The notes: generated by a model not told the origin, from the sequence alone. Counted from the stretch's first letter, positions 1-7,034 are shown. The stretch is DNA of 11,800 nt from Alphaproteobacteria bacterium (GCA_030428025.1 JAUIBJ010000044.1:1-11800); one strand, 5' to 3'. Program-made: numbers and translations.

Positions 1-145
1 GGGGCGCGGCACGCTTTTCATCGCGTGCCAGTGCCTGTCCGGCATCGTCGCCGATCCGGATCAGGGCCGAGCCCAACAACAGGCCGGCAATGATGAAAAG
101 CGTGCCGCGCCCCGCCGGACGGCGCCTTTTTCCCCTGCGGCTCAT
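1..145 (-). CDS. Partial single-span membrane protein, possibly MotE-like (5' end only)
   Basis: The first 48 codons of a gene that continues past the left edge. The ATG at 145 overlaps the TGA of the upstream gene (ATGA), so the two are probably translationally coupled. The visible N-terminus is MSRRGKRRRPAGRG, strongly basic. It is followed by one hydrophobic segment (about residues 15-30, TLFIIAGLLLGSALIR) and then a polar stretch, as expected of a type II bitopic protein with a short cytoplasmic tail. In alphaproteobacterial flagellar loci, a gene with this topology near fliL is often a MotE/MgtE-N-like protein linked to the stator. That assignment comes from position and topology only, because the diagnostic C-terminal part is outside the window. 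The reading frame and start are well supported; the family is a guess. Confidence 0.6.
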   Translation of the reverse strand, partial: MSRRGKRRRPAGRGTLFIIAGLLLGSALIRIGDDAGQALARDEKRAAP

Positions 146-546
146 CGCCGAGACCCTCCGGCGGCCGCACCGTGCCGGAACACCGGTCCCAGCGGCCTGT
201 CTTCCTCCGTCGCACCGTTGCCACGCGACCGGAAGGCCGCGCCAGGTCGCTGCGCGCGCTCAGCCGGCAGATCATGCATCGAGGCCACCAGAAGCTCCAG
301 CCGCCGGGCGACGTTTTCTGCCCGTTCGGTCAGCCCGTCGAGCGATTCCGTCGAGGTGCTGGCGGTGGTCTGCGCCGTCTCCAGCGTCCGGGTCAGATCG
401 TCCACCTGCGCCGAAAGCACCGCCACCGCGCCACCCACGCCTTTTTCAAGATCGTTGAACCGGCTCAGCCGGCGTGACAGCACAAAACAGTAAATCCCCG
501 CCCCGAGCGCTCCCGCGACCAGAAGAATGTCGGCAATCAGCTCCAT
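142..546 (-). CDS. Small single-span membrane protein with coiled-coil region, fliL operon
   Basis: A 134-residue protein I cannot assign to a named family with certainty. Residues 5-24 (ELIADILLVAGALGAGIYCF) form one membrane segment, followed by a basic SRRLSRF stop-transfer stretch. Residues 28-95 are rich in heptad-like Leu/Val with polar and Thr/Ser positions, suggesting a coiled coil in the cytoplasm. The C-terminal 35 residues are low-complexity, Arg/Gly-rich and probably disordered. The ATG at 546 lies 10 bases after the fliL stop and is preceded by a GAGGACGAGG ribosome-binding site. The stop overlaps the next start as ATGA. Small bitopic proteins of this kind (DUF6468-like) sit beside fliL in other alphaproteobacteria, which suggests a motor or stator accessory role; that link is inference. 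An analogue of MotF of Rhodobacter sphaeroides, a bitopic rotation protein, is another possibility that I cannot test here. Confidence 0.75.
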   Translation of the reverse strand: MELIADILLVAGALGAGIYCFVLSRRLSRFNDLEKGVGGAVAVLSAQVDDLTRTLETAQTTASTSTESLDGLTERAENVARRLELLVASMHDLPAERAQRPGAAFRSRGNGATEEDRPLGPVFRHGAAAGGSRR

Positions 547-556
547 GTCCTCGTCC

Positions 557-1069
557 TCAGTTCAATACGAATTCCATGATCAGCAGATCGCTTACCCTGT
601 CGCCGCCGGTCACCACCTGCACCCGCCGCAACATCTGCGCACGTAACCGCACAAGCGCGGCATTGTCCTGCAGATCCGCGAGGTTGATCGCGCGCAGATA
701 ACCGTTCAGCACATCGACGACACGGGGCAGAAGATGCTCCACCTCGGACTTGTAGGGGCGGCGCACCTCGAGCTGGGCGCGGAACCTTAGATGTGTGCCG
801 GTGCTGGTGTTCAGCGAAATGATCAGCGGCTCGATCGGTACGAAATCCACGTCCGGCAGGGCCGCAACCTCGGTATGCCCGGCCTCGTGGCCCTCCTCCC
901 CATGCGCGTCGTGATCGGCCGCGTGTGCCGATTCGCCGCCGGGCAGAAGGCCCGACGTCACGGCAAAAAATCCCCCACCTGCCCCGGCCAGGGCCAGCAC
1001 GAACCCCAGCAAGAGCGGGAGTTTCGAGCGCTTCTTCCGCTCCTCCTGCGGTTTTTCCTCTTCGGCCAT
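557..1069 (-). CDS. fliL: Flagellar basal body-associated protein FliL
   Basis: A 170-residue inner-membrane protein that surrounds or supports the stator units and affects torque and rotation. A charged cytoplasmic tail (residues 1-16, MAEEEKPQEERKKRSK) precedes one membrane helix (about 17-40). Next is a periplasmic linker rich in His and acidic residues (46-67, His at 49, 53, 56, 61 and 65). The conserved FliL domain follows, with FVPIEPLIISLN near 76-87, HLRFRAQLEV at 93-102 and the C-terminal DLLIMEFVLN. The length is normal for the family. The ATG at 1069 has an AGGG ribosome-binding site about 8 bases upstream. It is the first gene of a leftward operon divergent from fliF, with a CtrA-like box 47 bases upstream. 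The His-rich linker is the only odd part. Confidence 0.95.
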   Translation of the reverse strand: MAEEEKPQEERKKRSKLPLLLGFVLALAGAGGGFFAVTSGLLPGGESAHAADHDAHGEEGHEAGHTEVAALPDVDFVPIEPLIISLNTSTGTHLRFRAQLEVRRPYKSEVEHLLPRVVDVLNGYLRAINLADLQDNAALVRLRAQMLRRVQVVTGGDRVSDLLIMEFVLN

Positions 1070-1116
1070 CGGTCTGCCCTGCGATTTCTGTCGGGCTCAC
1101 TATAGACCCTCAGGAA

Positions 1117-1131
1117 CTAACCGATTGTTAA
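1117..1131. promoter_or_regulatory. Putative CtrA box in the fliL/fliF divergent region
   Basis: The plus strand reads CTAA, seven bases, TTAA (CTAACCGATTGTTAA). The minus strand reads TTAA-N7-TTAG. This fits the known CtrA consensus of two TTAA-type half-sites seven bases apart. The box lies 47 bases from the fliL start and 62 bases from the fliF start, so it could serve either or both. On the minus strand a CTATAG hexamer (1105 to 1100) lies 11 bases after the box and could act as the -10 element for fliL. No comparably good -10 is visible toward fliF. Binding is inferred from sequence alone, but the same arrangement recurs before flgE and motB. Confidence 0.6.
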
Positions 1132-1180
1132 GCCTGATCAGCGAAACATGACCGCAACGTCCGGCAGAACGCCCAGGATC

Positions 1181-1196
1181 AGGAGGCACGAAGTTG
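1181..1196 (+). promoter_or_regulatory. Strong Shine-Dalgarno that fixes the fliF TTG start
   Basis: AGGAGG at 1181-1186 is followed by a seven-base spacer and TTG at 1194-1196. This is the best ribosome-binding site in the divergent region. It selects the rare TTG as the fliF start, giving the expected FliF N-terminus ahead of the first membrane helix. The ATG at 1148-1150 is in another frame and has no such site. Confidence 0.75.
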
Positions 1197-2822
1197 CAGC
1201 AGATTGCGAATGTCTGGAATGCGCTCGACACGCGCCGCAGGGTGATTGTGGGCCTGGTCACGCTGGCGGTGTTCGCGTCAGTGCTGGGGCTTGCGCGGAT
1301 CGCCTCGACGCCCAGCATGGCACTGCTCTATTCCGGTCTCGAAAGCGGACCGGCGGGTGAAGTTGTCGCCGCGCTGGAACAGCGCGGTGTGGCCTATGAC
1401 GTGCGCGGCGGGGCGATATTCGTGGATGCCGGGCGACGCGACGAGTTGCGGATGACTCTGGCCAGCGAAGGGTTGCCCAGCAATTCCTCGCGCGGCTACG
1501 AACTGCTCGACGGACTGTCGGGATTCGGCACCACGTCGCAGATGTTCAATGCTGCGTACTGGCGCGCGAAGGAAGGGGAACTGGCCCGCACGATCGTGGC
1601 CCATCCCGCCATCGCCTCCGCCCGGGTGCATATCGCCAACACTGGAACGAACCCCTTCCAGCGCGACACCCGGGCTTCGGCTTCCGTCTCTGTCGGCACG
1701 TCGGGTGGGGAAATCACGGCCAAGCACGCACGCGCGCTCAAATATCTCGTGGCCTCCGCCGTGGCGGGGCTATCGCCCGAGGATGTGTCGGTGATCGACA
1801 GCAATGGCGAGTTGATCGGCATCCCCGAGGAGGCGCCGGCCAACGCTACGGACGGCCGCGCCGAAGCCTTGCGCCAGCGCGTCGAACGGCTGTTGATGGC
1901 CCGTGTCGGGCCAGGCAATGCGGTGGTGGAGGTTAGCGTCGATACGGTCACGCGCACCGAATCGATGCGCGAGCGGCGGATCGACCCGGAAAGCCGCGTG
2001 GCCATCAGCGTCGATACCGAAGAGCGGTCCAATTCCGCCTCCGATCAGGGCAGCGACGTGACTGTCGCGTCGAACCTGCCCGATGGCGAGGCGGCGGCCG
2101 GGGACAACTCGTCGAGCCAGACGAGCGAGACCCGCGAGCGGGTCAATTACGAGATTTCCGAGACCGAGCGGCAGGTCACCCTGGCCCCCGGGGCGATTAA
2201 GCGCCTGACGGTGGCGGTGCTGGTGAACGGCGCGACAACCGAGGACGACGCCGGCAATCCGGTCTTCGAGCCCCGCTCGGAGGAGGAGCTTGCCGCGTTG
2301 CAGGAACTGGTTGCCTCCGCCGTCGGGTTCGACGCCGACCGCGGCGACGTGATCACCATCAAGACCATGCGCTTCGAACAGGTTGACCCGGCCGGCACCC
2401 TGGTCGAGGAGTCCTTCTGGTCGCAATTCGCCATCGACACGATGTCGCTGATCCAGGCGCTGGTTCTGGCCGTCGTGGCCCTTGTGCTGGGGCTTTTCGT
2501 GCTGCGGCCCCTGCTTCTCGGCCCGCCCCGCTCCGAGGTGCCGCAGTTGGGCCCGCCGGCCTCGCCGCCCGATCCGGGCGCGGCCGAGACCGGCGAGGCG
2601 CTCACCGGAGAGATAGACACGGGCGAGTTCGATGCCTCGACGCTTGCGCTGGTCTCGGGCGACACGCGCCCGGAAATCGACCGGCGGAACATCGCCAGCC
2701 CGTCTCCCGACACCGAGGCCGAGGACCCGGTCAAGCGGCTGCGCGGGCTGATCGGCGACCGGCGGGAGGAAACCGTCGAGATCCTGCGAAGCTGGCTCGA
2801 AGGCGAGGAGGAGAATGCCTGA
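1194..2822 (+). CDS. fliF: Flagellar MS-ring protein FliF
   Basis: A 542-residue inner-membrane protein that forms the MS ring, the base on which rotor, rod and export gate assemble. A first membrane helix (about 16-36) leads into the YscJ/FliF ring-building domain (about 40-210; motifs ALLYSGLE, LPSNSSRGYELLDG and ARVHIA). The FliF C-terminal periplasmic domain follows (about 220-400), containing an acidic/Ser-rich loop at 275-315. The second membrane helix is at 415-440. The cytoplasmic tail is Pro/Gly/acidic in its middle and ends in an amphipathic stretch (511-537, with EEIVEILRSWL-type pattern as ETVEILRSWLEGEE), which is where FliG binds in known FliFs. The start is TTG with a strong AGGAGG. 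The last base of its TGA is the first base of the next ATG. Length is normal. fliG does not follow, unlike in many bacteria. Confidence 0.96.
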   Translation: MQQIANVWNALDTRRRVIVGLVTLAVFASVLGLARIASTPSMALLYSGLESGPAGEVVAALEQRGVAYDVRGGAIFVDAGRRDELRMTLASEGLPSNSSRGYELLDGLSGFGTTSQMFNAAYWRAKEGELARTIVAHPAIASARVHIANTGTNPFQRDTRASASVSVGTSGGEITAKHARALKYLVASAVAGLSPEDVSVIDSNGELIGIPEEAPANATDGRAEALRQRVERLLMARVGPGNAVVEVSVDTVTRTESMRERRIDPESRVAISVDTEERSNSASDQGSDVTVASNLPDGEAAAGDNSSSQTSETRERVNYEISETERQVTLAPGAIKRLTVAVLVNGATTEDDAGNPVFEPRSEEELAALQELVASAVGFDADRGDVITIKTMRFEQVDPAGTLVEESFWSQFAIDTMSLIQALVLAVVALVLGLFVLRPLLLGPPRSEVPQLGPPASPPDPGAAETGEALTGEIDTGEFDASTLALVSGDTRPEIDRRNIASPSPDTEAEDPVKRLRGLIGDRREETVEILRSWLEGEEENA

Positions 2823-3418
2823 TGCCGATCGCCCATCTTCTGGAAGAGTTTTCCGATATTTCCGACGGCACGGCGGTGACCATCACCGACGTGATGATCG
2901 AGGAACAGAAACTGGCCTCTTTCGAAAAGGGCTATCAGGCCGGATGGGATGATTCGGCCCGCGCCCAGCAGGACAGCAGCACCCGCATCTCCGAGGATTT
3001 CGCACGCAACATCCGCGATCTCTCCTTCACCTATCAGGAAGCGCATGGCGCCTTCGTGGCGGATATGGAGCACCTGATCCGGGATTTGGTGAGTTCGGTT
3101 CTGCCCAAGCTCGCGCAAGAGACGCTGGGCCAGCGAATCACGGACATCCTGACGACGGAGGTCGAGGCCCAGGGGCAAGCCCCCGTGCTGCTCGTCACCG
3201 CGCCGGGCCAGGGCGAAGCGTTGCAGGCCATCCTGCCGGAGACCACGACGATGCCGGTCGAGATCGTGGAGGATGCCACCCTGGCCGACGGACAGGTCCA
3301 GCTCCGTTTCGGCGGCACCGAGCGCGAGATCGACCTGGCCAAGGTTCTGGAAACGATCGGTGCCGCCGTCGAGGGCTTCTTCCAGGAAGCCGGACAACCC
3401 ATGAAGGAGACCGCGTGA
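2822..3418 (+). CDS. fliH: FliH-like flagellar export ATPase regulator
   Basis: A 198-residue soluble acidic protein in the position of fliH. FliH binds and restrains the export ATPase FliI and links it to the C ring. The N-terminal part has the FliH-like EKGYQAGWDDS segment (about 35-45), comparable with the GxxxG-type region of FliH. A long predicted helix follows (about 45-110). The C-terminal domain has alternating hydrophobic positions (VLLVTAP, PVEIVEDATLADGQVQLRFGG), resembling the FliH/V-ATPase E-subunit fold in which ADGQ or SG-C motifs precede a final strand. The ATG overlaps the fliF stop by one base (TGATG) and has GAGGAGGAG about eight bases upstream inside fliF. Sequence conservation in this family is low, so the name rests on these motifs plus gene order. 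Confidence 0.8.
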   Translation: MPIAHLLEEFSDISDGTAVTITDVMIEEQKLASFEKGYQAGWDDSARAQQDSSTRISEDFARNIRDLSFTYQEAHGAFVADMEHLIRDLVSSVLPKLAQETLGQRITDILTTEVEAQGQAPVLLVTAPGQGEALQAILPETTTMPVEIVEDATLADGQVQLRFGGTEREIDLAKVLETIGAAVEGFFQEAGQPMKETA

Positions 3419-3717
3419 TGGACCAGAGTGATCCCGCCAAACCCGCCCCCGGCGCTGAGCTGCGCAACCCGTTCTCGGCGGTGCCGATCGAGATCACCAT
3501 CTCGGTCGGCAAGGCCCGGCCGCTGATTCGCGACCTCCTGATGCTCGAGAAAAACTCGGTCCTGCCGCTCGACCGGCGCGTCGATGACGCGGTGGAGCTT
3601 TATGTGGGCGAACGCCTCATTGCCCGTGGCGAACTGGAGGAACTCGAGGGAGACCAGAACGGCCAGCTCGCCGTCCGGCTGACCGAGGTGGCCAATCTGC
3701 AAGACGGGCTGGAATGA
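3418..3717 (+). CDS. fliN: Flagellar motor switch protein FliN
   Basis: A 99-residue C-ring component that works in torque generation and direction switching and docks FliH/FliI. After about 20 disordered Pro-rich residues comes a single SpoA (surface presentation of antigens) domain, residues 22-93. It carries VPIEITISVGKARPLIRDLL, then EKNSVLPLDRRVDDAVELYV and ERLIARGEL. The last two correspond to the family patterns G-S-V-I-x-L and N-x-x-L-I-A-x-G-E. The ATG at 3418 is chosen over the GTG at 3415 because AAGGAG (3404-3409) then lies eight bases upstream and the start overlaps the fliH stop by one base. It ends in an ATGA overlap with fliP. The short length is normal for FliN proteins that lack the long N-terminal extension. 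Confidence 0.92.
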   Translation: MDQSDPAKPAPGAELRNPFSAVPIEITISVGKARPLIRDLLMLEKNSVLPLDRRVDDAVELYVGERLIARGELEELEGDQNGQLAVRLTEVANLQDGLE

Positions 3718-4451
3718 GACCGCTCGCGCGATTCGCGCTGGCCGCGGCCGCAGTTCTGCTGCTTTGGGCCGGGGCCGCTTCGGCGCAGGAGATCTCGCTT
3801 TCTCTGGGCGACGGGGACTCCCTCTCTGTGCGAACCATCCAGCTCATCCTGCTTATCACGGTGCTGAGCCTGGCCCCGGGACTCGCGATCATGATCACCT
3901 GTTTCCCGTTCATCGTGACGGTTCTTGCGATCCTGCGGCAGGGGATCGGACTGCAACAGTCGCCGCCGAACATGCTGATCGTAAGTCTGGCGCTGTTTCT
4001 GACCTATTTCGTGATGGAGCCGGTCTTTGCCGAGGCCTGGACCACAGGGATCGACCCGCTTCTGCGCGAAGAGATCGGTGTGGAGGCCGCGATTCCGCGC
4101 GCGCTGGAGCCGTTCCGCGGCTTCATGGCCGGCCGGCTCGACGCCGAAACCTTCGTCACGCTTGCGGCGCTCCGCCCCGAGACGTCCGGCCTTGCGCCCG
4201 GGCCGGAGGCGCCGCTTTCATTGCTGGTGCCCAGCTTCCTTCTGTCCGAAATCGCACGGGCCTTCCAGATCGGGTTTCTGGTGTTTCTGCCCTTCCTGAT
4301 CATCGACCTCGTCGTGGCCGCGATCCTGATGTCGATGGGCATGATGATGGTGCCGCCCGTCGTGGTATCGCTGCCCTTCAAACTGGCCTTTTTCGTGATC
4401 GCCGACGGATGGTCGCTGATCGCCGACAGCCTGGTGCGCGGGTATTTCTGA
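3714..4451 (+). CDS. fliP: Flagellar export gate protein FliP
   Basis: A 245-residue subunit of the FliPQR export gate at the core of the flagellar type III secretion system. Residues 1-24 look like a cleavable signal peptide (hydrophobic run, then ASA before QEISLSLG), as known for FliP. Membrane segments are near 42-72, 86-104, 181-207 and 209-232. Family signatures are clear: LSLAPGLAIMITCFPFIV (51-68), LRQGIGLQQSPPN (74-86), and the block VPSFLLSEIARAFQIGFLVF (172-191) followed by LPFLIIDLV and MGMMMVPP. The length matches the family. The start overlaps the fliN stop by four bases. It is the last gene of the plus-strand operon; fliQ and fliR do not follow. Confidence 0.97.
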   Translation: MRPLARFALAAAAVLLLWAGAASAQEISLSLGDGDSLSVRTIQLILLITVLSLAPGLAIMITCFPFIVTVLAILRQGIGLQQSPPNMLIVSLALFLTYFVMEPVFAEAWTTGIDPLLREEIGVEAAIPRALEPFRGFMAGRLDAETFVTLAALRPETSGLAPGPEAPLSLLVPSFLLSEIARAFQIGFLVFLPFLIIDLVVAAILMSMGMMMVPPVVVSLPFKLAFFVIADGWSLIADSLVRGYF

Positions 4452-4453
4452 CC

Positions 4454-4473
4454 CGCCGCGGGGCGAGGCGGCG
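4454..4473 (+). terminator. GC hairpin just after fliP, possible weak terminator
   Basis: CGCCGC (4454-4459) pairs with GCGGCG (4468-4473) around an eight-base loop, three bases after the fliP stop. The 6-bp stem is all G-C, but no T run follows, so it is at best a weak or factor-assisted terminator or an mRNA 3'-end stabiliser. Confidence 0.3.
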
Positions 4474-4876
4474 CATCCGGGTAACGCCCTTCCTTCCCCC
4501 AGGCCTGCTCCGCAACGTTCGTCCCCGGCCTCCAGCAACAAACTTGTCCACCCTGACATCCGAACCAGTCCCCACACCGGCCCGCCGCACTTTCGGATGA
4601 GGATCCCGGCAGACCGCGTCCTCGCGCGAACGCCGCTCCGGCAGAGCTTTCCGGCGTCTTCCGGAGATCCCTGCGTACCCGTCGCTCTTCTCGCAGGAGC
4701 GGAACAGTGAACTCTGCCAAGACGGGCCTTTACCGACGCTACACTGTCGCCGTCTCTCTCGCCAATCTTCAACGGCACTTGCGATAAAGGGTTTGGATGG
4801 GCCCTGCCGACGCTGTCCGGTCGAGAGGCCGGCATCGGGCGCGCCATCCGGGCCACGCCGTTTCACACCCCATGCT

Positions 4877-4898
4877 TCGGCGCCACCGGGAGCGCCGA
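4877..4898 (-). terminator. GC hairpin just after flgI, possible terminator
   Basis: TCGGCGC (4877-4883) pairs with GCGCCGA (4892-4898) around an eight-base loop. This is a perfect 7-bp stem that starts seven bases past the flgI stop on the minus strand. There is no T tract after it, so factor-independent termination is doubtful. Its position at the end of the hook operon makes a termination or mRNA-protection role plausible. Confidence 0.35.
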
Positions 4899-4905
4899 CC
4901 GGCCG

Positions 4906-6027
4906 TCAACGCACAACGAATTCGGCATGCAGGGCGCCGGCGGCCTTGATGCTTTTCAGGATGTCTATCATGTCGCGTGGCGAAACGCCCAGCGCGTTCA
5001 GCCCGGCGATGACCTGCGACAGGGACGTACCTTCGGGAACCTCGGCCAGACCGATGCCTGGTTCCTCCTCGATATCCGCGCGGGTTCGCGGAACCACCAC
5101 CGTCTCGCCTTCGGCAAAAGGGTTGGGCTGGGAGACGAGGGGCATTTCCTCGACCCGAAGGGTCAGGTTGCCCTGTGACACAGCAACGCGGGAGATGCGC
5201 ACGTCGTTACCCATGACGATGGTGCCTGAACGTTGATCGACCACCACCCGCGCCTTGAGTTCCGGCTCCACCAGCAGGTTCTCCACCCGCCGGATGGCAT
5301 GGGCCGCCGAGCGCAGCCGGGTGGCGCGGATGTCGAGCCGCACGGTTCCACTGTCGAGCATCAGGGCAACCCGGCGGCCGAAGGCGCCATTGATCGCGGC
5401 CTCGATCCGGGCGGCGGTCGTGAAATCGGGCTCGCGCAGGGCCAGGCGCATCTCGTCAAGCGAAGAGAGCTGGAAATCGATCTCGCGCTCGACGCGGGCG
5501 CCGGCGGGGATCATGCCGGAGGTTGGCACCCCTTGAACCACCCCGCCAGCCTCGCCCTCGGCAGAGGCGCCTCCGGCGATGATCGTGCCCTGTGCCACGG
5601 CGTAGATATCGCCATCGGCGGCCTTGAGCGGTGTCATCACCAGCGTGCCGCCCAGCAGGCTCTTGGCGTCACCTATGGCCGAGACGGTCACGTCGATCTG
5701 CGACCCGGTGCGGGCGAAGGGCGGCATGCTCGAAGTCACGAAGACGGCGGCGACATTCTTCGGTCGGAACTGTTCGCCGGTGACATTGACGCCCAGCCGT
5801 TCAAGGATATTCGACATGATCTCTTCGGTGAAGGGGGCGTTGCGGATGCCGTCGCCCGTCCCGTTGAGGCCGACCACCAGACCGTAACCCACCAGATCGT
5901 TGCCGCGCACACCGTCGAATTCGACCAGATCCTTGATCCGGATCGAGGCGGCGGAGGCCGGGGCGGCCGCCACGGCCGCGAGGCCGAGCAGCAGGACAGG
6001 GAGAAGGCGGAAACAGAGCGCGATCAT
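4906..6027 (-). CDS. flgI: Flagellar P-ring protein FlgI
   Basis: A 373-residue secreted protein that polymerises in the periplasm around the rod as the P ring. A typical signal peptide covers about residues 1-27 (hydrophobic LLPVLLLGLAAVAAAPASA, cut before SIRIKDL). The mature start RIKDLVEFDGVRGNDLVGYGLVVGLNGTGD is the hallmark of FlgI. Further family blocks are FTEEIMSNILERLGVNV, NVAAVFVTSSMPPFARTGSQ (about 92-111), the DVTVSAIGDAKSLLGGTLVMTPL block, GNDVRISRVAVSQGNLTLRV, and the C-terminal LNALGVSPRDMIDILKSIKAAGALHAEFVV. Length is normal. The ATG at 6027 overlaps the flgL stop by four bases. It is the last gene of the leftward hook operon; flgA and flgH, its usual neighbours, are not beside it. 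Confidence 0.97.
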   Translation of the reverse strand: MIALCFRLLPVLLLGLAAVAAAPASAASIRIKDLVEFDGVRGNDLVGYGLVVGLNGTGDGIRNAPFTEEIMSNILERLGVNVTGEQFRPKNVAAVFVTSSMPPFARTGSQIDVTVSAIGDAKSLLGGTLVMTPLKAADGDIYAVAQGTIIAGGASAEGEAGGVVQGVPTSGMIPAGARVEREIDFQLSSLDEMRLALREPDFTTAARIEAAINGAFGRRVALMLDSGTVRLDIRATRLRSAAHAIRRVENLLVEPELKARVVVDQRSGTIVMGNDVRISRVAVSQGNLTLRVEEMPLVSQPNPFAEGETVVVPRTRADIEEEPGIGLAEVPEGTSLSQVIAGLNALGVSPRDMIDILKSIKAAGALHAEFVVR

Positions 6028-7034
6028 GACAGGAAATTCACCAGGCTGAGGCGCGAGGTCCGCACTGTGACGGCATAGAGGGTCTCGAGCTGTTGCTGGA
6101 CCGCCTGCAACTCGGTCGCCGCCTCGTAGGGATCAACCGACAACAGCTCGTTGCGGGCCAGTTCCAGCGCGCCGCGTTCGGTCTCGATCCGGGAGCGGGC
6201 CTGCTCGATCCGTTCTTCGGCAAACCCCAGATCGGCGCGCACCGAAGTCTGTGCAGACTTCGCGGTCAGCAGCCCGTCCATCGCCTCGGCCAGCAGCGCG
6301 CGGCGGCCGGCCTCCGGCAGGGCGAGACCCGCATCGTCGGCAAGGGCGGCAAGTGCCATGTGGCGAAGCGTGGCGCGGAAGGCCGGGTGATCGGCTCTCA
6401 GATCGAGATCGGCCGATTCGCCGGCCCCGAGCTGAACCGGAGAAAGGCCGACATCCGCACCCCGGTAGATCAGCGTCTCGAACCCGCCACCGGGGGTGTC
6501 GAAGAACGCCTCCGTCGCGGCGATCACATCGCCGACACTGGTTTCCGACGCGACGGCATTTCTCAACCCGGTGAGGATGTCGTCCACCGCCGTCAACGGG
6601 GCGCTGTCAACCGCCGTACCGGAAAAGAGATGCCGTCCGCCCGCGCTGGTGTTGAGCGCCGAGACGGTACTTTCCAGCGCGCCCCGGGCTTCCGTGGCGG
6701 CGATGGAGATATCCGTGCTCCCCACCCCGCTCGAAGCAAGAGCCAATGTTCCCACCAGCGCGTCGGACGCGGCGCCGATCCGCTCCAGTGCGCCCTGCAT
6801 GGCGGTGGCGGAGATCTGAACCTGGCGCGCGCCGTCGCCATAGCTGGTGGCCAGCACGAGATCGTGCTCGATCTGCGCCAGATGGGACATGTGCCCACCG
6901 AGCCGCCGTGTGGGATCGGCTGTCCGGCCGCTGGCCACCTCCGCGCCCAGCCGGCTGAGGGCGCGCTGCAGCTCGGTATTGCGGTTGCGCAGCGCGAAGC
7001 CGCGGGCGAGATCGCCCATGGAGGTCACGTTCAT
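6024..7034 (-). CDS. flgL: Flagellar hook-filament junction protein FlgL (HAP3)
   Basis: A 336-residue junction protein joining FlgK to the filament, exported through the flagellar system without a cleaved signal. The N-terminal flagellin-like helix (GDLARGFALRNRNTELQRAL, about 5-24) and ASGRTADP (about 33-40) resemble the FlgL/flagellin D0-D1 region. A variable central part contains a LFSGTAVDSAPL segment of the kind common in FlgL. The C-terminal coiled helix (about 270-336) carries RADLGFAEERIEQARSRIETE and ends near VRTSRLSLVNFL. I chose ATG at 7034 because a GAGG site lies eight bases upstream. A TTG at 7040, which overlaps the flgK stop, would give 338 residues but leaves only two bases after GAGG. 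The stop overlaps the flgI start. Sequence conservation is modest, but order and both ends agree with FlgL. Confidence 0.92.
   Translation of the reverse strand: MNVTSMGDLARGFALRNRNTELQRALSRLGAEVASGRTADPTRRLGGHMSHLAQIEHDLVLATSYGDGARQVQISATAMQGALERIGAASDALVGTLALASSGVGSTDISIAATEARGALESTVSALNTSAGGRHLFSGTAVDSAPLTAVDDILTGLRNAVASETSVGDVIAATEAFFDTPGGGFETLIYRGADVGLSPVQLGAGESADLDLRADHPAFRATLRHMALAALADDAGLALPEAGRRALLAEAMDGLLTAKSAQTSVRADLGFAEERIEQARSRIETERGALELARNELLSVDPYEAATELQAVQQQLETLYAVTVRTSRLSLVNFLS

Larger units (their letters stand above)
4452..4905. other. 454-base gene-free gap between convergent fliP and flgI
   Basis: Neither strand has an open frame here that looks like protein. The frames that cross it are Arg/Gly/Pro-rich, overlap fliP antisense and lack recognisable motifs. 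I see a GC-rich hairpin just after each flanking stop codon. A somewhat less GC-rich middle (about 4685-4800) contains no recognisable tRNA, CtrA box or promoter. It is most simply a non-coding spacer, possibly the remnant of a lost gene, at the meeting point of two operons. Confidence 0.6.

Noticed and set aside
18..275. Minus-strand 85-codon frame at the left edge
   Set aside because: It overlaps two frames that fit better: the fliL-linked membrane protein and the ATGA-coupled start at 145, both of which show membrane helices and ribosome-binding context.
1148..1360. Plus-strand frame starting at ATG 1148 as an alternative gene before fliF
   Set aside because: It lacks a ribosome-binding site and runs into fliF in another frame; the AGGAGG at 1181-1186 clearly serves the fliF TTG.
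2147..3397. Long minus-strand open frame (about 416 codons) antisense to fliF and fliH
   Set aside because: The predicted protein is low in recognisable structure and Arg/Ser-rich. It lies across two clear flagellar genes on the other strand, and long antisense frames are common in high-GC DNA.
4004..4866. Minus-strand frames covering the fliP 3' half and the gap after it
   Set aside because: Arg/Gly-rich translations with no motif, overlapping fliP antisense, and no ribosome-binding site of note. They do not fill the gap convincingly.
5233..6078. Plus-strand frame of about 281 codons opposite flgI
   Set aside because: It mirrors flgI in another frame; the product is His/Arg/Gly-rich and resembles no family.
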